This document shows, piece by piece, positions 1 to 7,300 of a stretch of 8,960 bases of DNA. The DNA lies in contig CAMAWK010000096.1 in assembly GCA_945861915.1 (NCBI GenBank), forward strand, positions 1 to 8,960, written 5' to 3'. This DNA is from Flavobacterium psychrophilum. Lineage in GTDB: Bacteria > Bacteroidota > Bacteroidia > Flavobacteriales > Flavobacteriaceae. The notes beneath the pieces are model-generated. The model was not told the DNA's origin and made no database searches. It saw only the letters and a program-made list of their open reading frames with translations. The stretch's first letter is position 1, and each line of letters begins with the position of its first letter. A program made the translations under genes and the position numbers.

Positions 1-768
1 ACTGTTAAAAAGCGGACTAGCACCAAATAGCAATATTCTTGCTTTCAAACCTAGTGCACTTGCTTTGGTAAAGCGACCATCATCATTTTTATTTTCCATT
101 GTCCAAGGAAGATCTACTGCTGCATCTTCAATTAGTTTTACTATTTTATCCAAGGTTTCTAGAGAAGTTAATCTTGGAGTGCTAGGTGTTTCAGTTGCAG
201 CAACCGTTTTTTCAATCCATGGTAAACCACCGTAATGACGATACATATCACTATAATGCAAAGCAATAATCATTTTTGCTTCAGCTTTCATTTGTTTAAT
301 TGCTTGCGGAGAGGGTGCATCGGGAATACGGTCTGCATTTTCAATTATAGTATAACAAGCTCTAATCGCTGCCCAATTTCCTCTTCCACTGAAACTGTAT
401 TTTGTATCAAATGGTTTAACCGATTCAAGTGAGGCATTATAAGCAGGATTAAGATTGTAATAAGTTCTATTCACGGTTCCCCATGTTAATGAGTAGGTAT
501 GATTAAGATCTGTTAATGACTCTAAAATGTCAATAGCCATTTTAAACCCTTTATTTGTTTGTGCTGTTGGAAGCCCATAAGGAAGTGAGGAATAGGCTGA
601 CGTTAGATACCGATTGGCATACAAATAAGAACCAAAAATAGTGTCTTTGGTAACGTCGGCACCACTATCATCTTTATCTAAAAATTCATTTCCAAATTCT
701 AGTTTTTCACAGCTAAAGAGTAAAAGCATAACTAATGCAATACTCGATAATATTATTTTTGCTTTCAT
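1..768 (-). CDS. SusD/RagB-family nutrient-binding outer-membrane lipoprotein (N-terminal part, cut by window edge)
   Basis: This reading frame starts at ATG 768-766 and stays open for 256 codons to the window edge. Family members are usually about 450-650 residues, so roughly half is present. Residues 1-20 form a lipoprotein signal: Met-Lys-Ala-Lys, a hydrophobic run, then a lipobox LFSC with Cys20 as the predicted lipidated residue. Charged residues follow (E21, K22, E24), which would suit a Bacteroidota surface-export signal; that is inference. SusD-like landmarks are an early helix with YANRYL (50-55), a central helix with AEAKMIIALHYSDMYRHYGG (162-181), and RFTKASALGLKARILLF (232-248), the usual K-A-x-A-L-x-L-K-A-R element of the TPR-like fold. 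This is the SusD-like N-terminal region; the C-terminal SusD_RagB domain lies outside. The gene follows susC after 29 bases, so it should be the partner lid that captures substrate over the SusC barrel. The start is supported by the signal peptide. No Shine-Dalgarno is seen; the leader is A-rich. The substrate cannot be told. Confidence 0.95.
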   Translation of the reverse strand, partial: MKAKIILSSIALVMLLLFSCEKLEFGNEFLDKDDSGADVTKDTIFGSYLYANRYLTSAYSSLPYGLPTAQTNKGFKMAIDILESLTDLNHTYSLTWGTVNRTYYNLNPAYNASLESVKPFDTKYSFSGRGNWAAIRACYTIIENADRIPDAPSPQAIKQMKAEAKMIIALHYSDMYRHYGGLPWIEKTVAATETPSTPRLTSLETLDKIVKLIEDAAVDLPWTMENKNDDGRFTKASALGLKARILLFGASPLFNS

Positions 769-797
769 GATTTTTATTTTTTAATGTTATAATCTAT
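769..797 (-). other. susC-susD intergenic gap with A-rich translation leader
   Basis: These 29 bases separate the susC stop codon from the susD start. Read on the minus strand they end in AAAAAATAAAAATC directly before ATG. There is no GGAGG-like sequence and no hairpin, so termination between the genes is unlikely and co-transcription is expected. A-rich leaders without a Shine-Dalgarno are normal for highly expressed Bacteroidota genes. Confidence 0.6.
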
Positions 798-3700
798 TTA
801 TAAGAAATTTAGTTTAACTCCTAAGTTATATAATTTAAGTAGTGGGTATTGCGGTCTAACAGCCCTTGCTTCAGGATCAATAATATCCAATTTAGAAAAT
901 GTAAATAAATTGTTCGCGTTAAAATACAATCTAAAAGTTGAAATACCCATTTTTTTGAAAAAACGTCCCTTGAAATTATAGCCTGTCTCTAATGTTTTTA
1001 AACGAATGTAAGAGGCATCCCGAATCCAGAAATCGGAAGCAAGTGAGTTATTACTATTTCCATTAAATGATAATCTAGGAAGTGTTGCAGTGTTGGCAGT
1101 TTCAGGAGTCCAAGCATTATCAGCGAATGTTTGTAATAAACCACGTGTTCCATTTTCAAAAGGAGTATTTAGAGTATTTTCTAGCAGCCTAGAAGTGTTC
1201 GTTGCTCCTGCCCATGCCATATTAAAATCGAAGTTCTTTATATTAACATTTAAATTGATTCCAAAATTATACATAGGATAGTCAGGAAAACCAATGGCTG
1301 TTTGATCATCAATATTAATAACCCCGTCGTTATTCAAATCTTTGTAAATTAAATCTCCTGGTTTAAGATTTTCTAAAAAGTCAGGTACATCTACTAGTGT
1401 GCCATTTGTTTTATTTAATTCTACAAATTCTAAATCAGCTTGAGTAAAGAATCGATCATATTTATAACCAAATGGTTGTCCTACAGATTGTCCAGTTCTA
1501 AATTGATAGGGTTGATTACGTGGTACCTCTTCTTGATAAATGATTTTGTTTTTGGTATAACTCATGTTAAGGTTCAGTGCAAATCCAAAATTTTTATTTT
1601 TTTGTTGTTTCCAATTGAGTTCGACTTCATACCCTTTGTTTTCAACAATTCCCACATTCACAGCTGGTGCAATGCTAGAGGTTCCATATATTTCAGGTAG
1701 TAGTCCACGCTCAGTTACTAAAATGTCTTTTCTATTTTCTTTAAATACATCTACAACTATTCCGAATTTATCTTCAAATAGTTTTAATTCCATTCCAAGA
1801 TTTTGTTTGGTCGCTTTTTCCCATGTTACGTTTGGATTCCCCAATTTATTTTCTATTGCCCCAGTTTGATTTGCCGATACATCAGTACCAAAATTATACC
1901 CAGCACCTGTATTTGATGGATCAAAATTATCTGGCAAGTAAAGAAAACGTGTACCGCCAATTCTGTCATTTCCTACAATTCCATAAGAATATCTGAATTT
2001 TAAAAAGCTTACTACTGGCAGCGCTTTCATGAAATTTTCTTTACTGACAACCCAACCCGCAGAGACTGCTGGAAAAAAACCAAATCGTTGCGATTTTTCA
2101 AAATTCTCGGAACCATTGTAACCAACATTCAAATCGGCAGAATACTTATTGTTATAATCATAAGTAATACGACCTGCTATACCTACTAAACCTCTAGGTA
2201 TTTCTTGAAATGAAGTAGCTACTCCATTGGCATCTTTTGGAAAATATTCTTTTTGTTGATTGTATAATAGCAATCCACCTAAATTATGCGATCCAAATTT
2301 ACGACTGTAATTTAATCGACTTTCAATATACCAGTTTCTACCTTGTCCTTGAGATTCTCCATAACTATAATCTGCGTCAGAACCAGAAGGTTGGAATATT
2401 AAAAGATTACCATCTTCACCAGGAAGTAAAGGTCTGTTTGGCACATCCTTTAAGTAAATAGGGTTGTATCTTCTAATAGAGCTGAGTGCTCTTGTTTTGG
2501 TATGTGAATAAAAGGTATTATTAGATAATTTCACTCCTAAATTCAGCCCCTTTACAAAACTTAATTGTTGTGTAATATCCAAATCAAAATTGAGCCTGTT
2601 TTCGAGAATATTATCATAACCAAATCCATAAAAAGGGTCTAGTCCATGATTTTTTTGGCCATCTATGTATGTTGCATCATTCACTATATATTTTCCATCC
2701 ACAATACCTGGACTTCCAAACGGTGCAGCCCAATAAATACTTCTAAACAATAAATCTAAACTCGAGTCAGCTTTGAATCTGGGTTGATTTCTTACACCAA
2801 CTTGACCACCTATTGTTAAACCTATTTTTGTTGTTTTTGTAGCCTCAATATCAAGATTTACCCTGTAGTTGTATCTATTAAAGGAGAAATTAAAATCTCT
2901 TGTAGCTTCAAATGTTTTAAATAACCCGTCTTGACTAAGAGCTCCAAGTGAAGCAAAATACTTTACTTTATCACTTCCTCCTGATATATTCACATTGGCT
3001 CTGGATTGATCAGCAAAAGGTTTTAAAAGATAATCTAACCAATCTGTATTTGGAAAAAGAAGTGGATTAGAATTAGTTCTAAATGCCTCAACTACATGAG
3101 GTTTAAATCTTACTAAATTTTCAGAAACTCCATCATTTAATTCCGATTGATTCCATACTCTCGCATAAGTGTAACTATCCGCGAAATCAGGTAATTGATT
3201 AGCTTCTTGCAAACCCTTTGAATAACTCGCTGTAATGTTTGCTTTACCCAATTTCCCTCTTTTTGTAGTTACTATGATAACGCCATTTGCACCACGTACT
3301 CCATACACTGCTGTAGCAGAGGCATCTTTAAGTAAAGAAAAAGTTTCAATTTCATCAGGATCTAAACTGGTAAATGGACGTTCAACACCATCCACAATTA
3401 CCAATGGTTGTGCTCTGTCTTCTGAAAGAGAGGCTATACCTCGAATAAAAATTCTTGGATCGTCACCACCCGGTCTACCAGAGGCTTGTACGGTGGAAAT
3501 ACCCGTAATTTGTCCAGCCAAACTATTCGCAATGTTGGCACTTGGAGATCGACTTAATTGTTCTGAATTTAATGAAGTAATAGCTCCTGTTTGAGTTATT
3601 TTTTTCTGTTTTCCATAAGCTACAACCACAACCTCGTCAAGACCAGTTGAACTTGAATTTAATTTCTGATTAATAACTGTTTTGCCATTTACAGCAACCT

Positions 3701-3956
3701 CTTTTGAATCAAATCCAATGGAACTAAAAGTCAAAACCCCTTTTGGAGATATGTTCAATTTGTAATTACCATCCATATCAGTTGTTGTTCCCTTTTTTGT
3801 TGCTTTCTCGATGATATTTACACCGGGAATTGGAATTCCTTTTTCGTCGGTTACTGTACCTGATATTTGTATTGATTGGGCTAACACTGAATGACTCATT
3901 CCAAGTAAAATCATTAGTGATAGAAATAAATAAATTCTTGTTTGTTTTAATCTCAT
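798..3956 (-). CDS. SusC/RagA-family TonB-dependent outer-membrane receptor
   Basis: This complete 1052-residue protein is the TonB-dependent barrel of a SusCD nutrient importer, moving oligomers across the outer membrane. Residues 1-26 are a signal peptide with likely cleavage after VLA26. A CarboxypepD_reg-like beta-sandwich follows (about 29-105: SGTVTDEKGIPIPGVNI, then GTTTDMDGNY). Next come the SusC signature DEVVVVAYG (107-115), which contains the TonB-box region, and the plug (about 120-235) with IFIRG, PLVIVDGVERP and DASATAVYGVRGANG (211-225). The rest is a large beta-barrel. It includes an EF-hand-like loop DLNNDGVINIDD (873-884), common in SusC barrels, and ends in a final strand YNLGVKLNFL. 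No STN domain precedes the carboxypeptidase-like domain, so direct signalling to an anti-sigma/ECF pair is not expected. The start is fixed by the signal peptide; the leader is A/T-rich (AAATTTAAACCT before ATG). The length is typical and the frame is intact. It is followed 29 bases later by susD. The substrate is unknown; the pair could serve glycans or, like RagAB, peptides. Confidence 0.97.
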   Translation of the reverse strand: MRLKQTRIYLFLSLMILLGMSHSVLAQSIQISGTVTDEKGIPIPGVNIIEKATKKGTTTDMDGNYKLNISPKGVLTFSSIGFDSKEVAVNGKTVINQKLNSSSTGLDEVVVVAYGKQKKITQTGAITSLNSEQLSRSPSANIANSLAGQITGISTVQASGRPGGDDPRIFIRGIASLSEDRAQPLVIVDGVERPFTSLDPDEIETFSLLKDASATAVYGVRGANGVIIVTTKRGKLGKANITASYSKGLQEANQLPDFADSYTYARVWNQSELNDGVSENLVRFKPHVVEAFRTNSNPLLFPNTDWLDYLLKPFADQSRANVNISGGSDKVKYFASLGALSQDGLFKTFEATRDFNFSFNRYNYRVNLDIEATKTTKIGLTIGGQVGVRNQPRFKADSSLDLLFRSIYWAAPFGSPGIVDGKYIVNDATYIDGQKNHGLDPFYGFGYDNILENRLNFDLDITQQLSFVKGLNLGVKLSNNTFYSHTKTRALSSIRRYNPIYLKDVPNRPLLPGEDGNLLIFQPSGSDADYSYGESQGQGRNWYIESRLNYSRKFGSHNLGGLLLYNQQKEYFPKDANGVATSFQEIPRGLVGIAGRITYDYNNKYSADLNVGYNGSENFEKSQRFGFFPAVSAGWVVSKENFMKALPVVSFLKFRYSYGIVGNDRIGGTRFLYLPDNFDPSNTGAGYNFGTDVSANQTGAIENKLGNPNVTWEKATKQNLGMELKLFEDKFGIVVDVFKENRKDILVTERGLLPEIYGTSSIAPAVNVGIVENKGYEVELNWKQQKNKNFGFALNLNMSYTKNKIIYQEEVPRNQPYQFRTGQSVGQPFGYKYDRFFTQADLEFVELNKTNGTLVDVPDFLENLKPGDLIYKDLNNDGVINIDDQTAIGFPDYPMYNFGINLNVNIKNFDFNMAWAGATNTSRLLENTLNTPFENGTRGLLQTFADNAWTPETANTATLPRLSFNGNSNNSLASDFWIRDASYIRLKTLETGYNFKGRFFKKMGISTFRLYFNANNLFTFSKLDIIDPEARAVRPQYPLLKLYNLGVKLNFL

Positions 3957-4029
3957 AGGTTTAAATTTATTTGTAGTTAGTTCTTGGTTATTTCTGATAT
4001 TTATAAGATAATTAAGTAAATTTTATATT

Positions 4030-4058
4030 TTAATTAAAAAGTCTTTTTGCTTAATTAA
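4030..4058 (-). repeat. Pair of TTAATTAA palindromes forming an imperfect dyad upstream of susC
   Basis: TTAATTAA occurs at 4030-4037 and again at 4051-4058, 21 bases apart, about two helical turns. The intervening bases hold an A5/T5 pairing (AAAAAGTCTTTTT), so the block reads as an imperfect inverted repeat with a two-base GC interruption. It would lie in the susC leader or near its promoter and could be an operator or an RNA hairpin. In sequence this AT-rich, such 8-mers arise easily by chance, so the functional reading is weak. Confidence 0.25.
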
Positions 4059-4133
4059 CTATATATAAAAAAAAACAAAAATAATTATCGATTACTGAAT
4101 ATTAATTTAAAAAAAAAATTTAATCACTTAACA

Positions 4134-4164
4134 CAAAATTAAAGTAAAACCATCGGTAAGTAAA
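4134..4164 (-). promoter_or_regulatory. Weak candidate Bacteroidota-type promoter for susCD
   Basis: On the minus strand TAATTTTG (4141-4134) matches the Bacteroidota -7 consensus TAnnTTTG. At a 19-base spacing upstream lies TTTA (4164-4161), an imperfect version of the -33 element TTTG. Transcription would start near 4128, giving a susC leader of roughly 170 bases. A second -7-like TATTTTTG at 4083-4076 has no -33 partner. The motif is short and the region AT-rich, so this is only a candidate. Confidence 0.25.
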
Positions 4165-4330
4165 GTGTAAATAATCCAAATAATAGGTCAAATAGTTCAT
4201 TTTAGATGAAAAATGATGATTTATAAGGGGTATAATCGATTTAACTAGTTTTTGAAAAGTTAACATAACAATTAAATACAATTGGAATTGATTTTACTAA
4301 ACGACTACTATTTATCTTATTTTTAAATTG

Positions 4331-4377
4331 AAATTTTAATACCATTTTAGGTTCATCGTTTGGTTATTGCAAAATTT
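4331..4377 (-). repeat. Imperfect inverted repeat at the dnaE stop codon, possible terminator or 3' hairpin
   Basis: On the minus strand AAATTTTGCAATAACC (4377-4362) can pair with GGTATTAAAATTT (4343-4331). This gives 7 + 4 + 2 base pairs, interrupted by a two-base GC bulge and a single A bulge, around a loop of 18 bases. The left arm begins inside the dnaE stop codon. There is no strong T-tract after the right arm, and nearly all pairs are A-T, so it is not a classical intrinsic terminator. It could still mark the 3' end of the dnaE mRNA. Confidence 0.3.
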
Positions 4378-7300
4378 AATTCAATTTGAAGTTAATTTGT
4401 AATTTTTCTAATTCTGTCAACAAATTATTAGAGATTTTGATTTTCAGTTTTCGACTCGGCATCGATAATCGAGTGATAGTTTTAGTTTCTTCTTCTGCTT
4501 CATTAACCGAAAATGAATCGATTAAAATTGGTTCATCATCTTCAGAAACTTCTTCAGAATAATCTACTTCTGTCTCTGAAATTACCTCTTCAAATAAAGC
4601 TGGTTCAAAAGCGGTTTTTGGCATTTCGCTTTCTGAAGAAATTGTTTTTACAACGAGACTTTTTACAGTTTCTGTTTCCTCCACTTCAAAAACGACTTGG
4701 TTTTCACCTTTATTGCTTTGAAAAACAGTATTCAAATTGGTAATTAATTCTGATTGTAAATCATTTATATTCAATTTAATAACTAATTTTTTGGCAAAAC
4801 TTGGTAGTACATCTTGCAAGTATTGAATAGTCGTAAATTGAAGTTTTGGCTCTCCTTTTTTGCCTGTTTCACGGTCGGCCCAACCCTCTTTTACTAACAC
4901 TTTTATGTACGTAAAATTATTTTGGATCAAAAAATGACGAAATTTGAGATACTCTTCTCCAAAAATCCGAAACTCATAGCTTTCATCATAGCCTTCGAGT
5001 GTAAAAGCGCCCCAACCTTTGCCATTTTTAGCAATTCGATGTTGAACATTGTTGATGATGCCACCAAAACTTAAATTTTTGTTGATATTTTGATCTAGAT
5101 TTTTCAAAGAATCTAAGCTCGAATTACAGAAATAATCCATCTCAAATTTATAATCATCCAGCGGATGTCCCGAAATATAAATTCCGACTACTTCTTTTTC
5201 TTTCGCTAGTTTTTCCATCGTGCTCCATTCCTCGCAAGGCGGCACCATAGGTTCGGCAATTTGAACATCGCTACTTTCACCAAACAAACTTACTTGTGCA
5301 GAGTTTTCGTTTTCCTGAAACTTAGCGCCATATCTTATTGCTTTTTCGTAAAAGGTAATTCCGTCTCCATCGTCATGAAAATATTGGGCTCGACTTGTGC
5401 CAATAAAAGAATCGAAACCGCCTGCCAAAGCCAAATTCTCGAATGCTTTTTTGTTTGCGGCTCGTAAATCTATTTTTTTTGCCAAATCAAAAATCGACTT
5501 GTATTTGCCTGTTTTCCTGTTTTCAATAATGGTTGCCACCGCACCAAAACCAACCCCTTTTACAGCTCCCATCCCAAAACGGACAGCATAATCATCATTT
5601 ACAGTAAATTTATAAAAAGACTCATTTACATCGGGTCCCAAAACTTTCAAGCCCATTCGTTTGCATTCTTCCATAAAAAATGACACTTGTTTGATGTCGC
5701 TCATGTTGTTAGACAAAACCGCCGCCATATATTCGGCAGGATAATTGGCTTTTAAATAAGCGGTTTGATACGCAATCCAGGCATAACAAGTAGAGTGAGA
5801 CTTGTTGAAAGCATATTCGGCAAAGGCTTTCCAATCGTTCCAAATTTTTTCTAATTTGTCTTTGGGATGTCCTTTTGCCATCGCTTGTGTAATAAATTTC
5901 GGCTCCATTTTTGCCAAAACATCAATCAATTTTTTCCCCATGGCTTTTCGCAAAACATCAGCATCGCCTTTAGAAAAATCGGCTAATTTTTGTGACAAAA
6001 GCATTACTTGCTCCTGATAAACGGTGATTCCGTAGGTGTCTTTTAGTAATTCTTCGCAATCGGGTAAGTCATATTCTATGGGTTCTTCGCCATTTTTTCT
6101 TTTTACAAAACTCGGAATATACGCTATTGGACCCGGACGATACAAGGCGTTCATGGCTATTAAATCTGGGAAAACAGTAGGTTTTAATTCTTTTAAATAT
6201 TTTTGCATGCCAGGACTTTCATACTGAAAAATCCCTACTGTTTCCCCACGCTGAAACAATTCGTATGTTTTAACATCATCAATCGGGAATTCATCGGGAT
6301 TGAGGTAGATGTTGCTTCGATATTTTACTAATTTAACAGTGTCTTTTATCAAAGTCAGGGTTTTTAAACCCAAGAAATCCATTTTTAACAAACCTGCACT
6401 TTCTACCACCGAGTTGTCAAATTGTGTCACATATAAATCAGAATCTTTGGCAGTCGCAACAGGTACAAAATCGGTAATATCGCTGGGCGTAATAATCACA
6501 CCACAAGCATGAATTCCTGTGTTTCTTAGATTTCCCTCCAATACTTTGGCTTGTTGAATGGTTTCTCCACCCAAATTACTTTCGTTGGCTAAGCCAATTA
6601 ATTCCTTGATTTTTTCAAATTCCTCAGGACGAACCGATTTTTTAATGGCATCGTCTTTTTCTACTAAAAACCGAGCTAAATTCCATTTAGACGGCATCAT
6701 ATTCGGAATTAGTTTGGCGATTTTATCGGCTTCGAATAGTGGTAAATCCAGCACACGAGCTGTATCACGAATGGCAGATTTGGTTGCCATTTTACCGTAA
6801 GTAATAATTTGAGCCACTTGTTTGGAACCGTATTTTCTAATCACATAATCCATGACACTGCTTCGACCTTCATCATCAAAATCAATATCAATATCGGGAA
6901 GTGAAACCCTATCTGGATTCAAAAAACGTTCGAAAAGTAAGTTGTACAAAAGCGGGTCGATATTGGTAATTCCCAAACAATAAGCCACCACAGAACCCGC
7001 TGCAGAACCCCGACCAGGTCCAACAGAAACCCCCATTTTACGGGCTTCGGCAATAAAATCTTGTACAATCAAAAAATAACCCGGATAACCCGAATTTTCA
7101 ATAGTCAATAATTCAAAATCCAATCGTTCTTGAATCGCTGGTGTAATTTCGGGATAGCGTCTGTTGGCTCCTTCAAAAGTAAGGTGTTTTAAATAAGCAT
7201 TTTCGCCTCGAACGCCTCCATCAACAGCATCTTCGGGGATATTAAATTGGGTCGGAATTTCAAATTTGGGCAACAAAACCTCTCGAGCCAAATCGTAAAT

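Larger units (their letters stand above)
3957..4375. other. AT-rich intergenic region between dnaE and susC
   Basis: This 419-base spacer separates two genes on the same strand. It holds no open frame of useful length, no tRNA-like or rRNA-like sequence, and no IS end. It is clearly more AT-rich than the flanking genes, with long A and T runs near 4067-4080 and 4109-4120. It must contain the 3' end of the dnaE transcript and, most likely, the promoter and 5' leader of the susCD operon. The only structures I can name are the inverted repeat at the dnaE stop, a weak promoter candidate and a pair of TTAATTAA palindromes; the rest shows nothing I recognise. Confidence 0.85.

Noticed and set aside
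235..432. Open frame of 65 codons on the plus strand
   Set aside because: It lies opposite the susD frame, which has a lipobox and family motifs. The translated product is compositionally odd and resembles nothing known.
1090..3594. Several plus-strand open frames of about 60-120 codons opposite susC
   Set aside because: All are antisense shadows of the intact SusC frame, which carries the family signatures throughout. None has a recognisable start context or domain.
1..3956. Assigning a specific substrate (starch, xylan, peptides) to the SusCD pair
   Set aside because: The substrate-binding half of SusD is missing and no catabolic enzyme or regulator is in the window. SusC sequence alone does not allow a reliable assignment by eye.
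4076..4083. TATTTTTG (minus strand) as an alternative -7 element for susC
   Set aside because: No TTG-like -33 element is found at 17-23 bases upstream, and the match sits in an A-rich run where it is expected by chance.
4207..4227. Short ATG-initiated frame in the dnaE-susC spacer as a leader peptide
   Set aside because: It has only six codons before TAA, lies on the plus strand opposite to all genes here, and has no associated attenuator-like hairpin.
4087..4240. ATCGATTA at 4087-4094 and its inverse TAATCGAT at 4233-4240 as paired regulator sites
   Set aside because: They are only eight bases long, about 140 bases apart and centred on a common ATCGAT palindrome. There is no further shared flank to support an operator.
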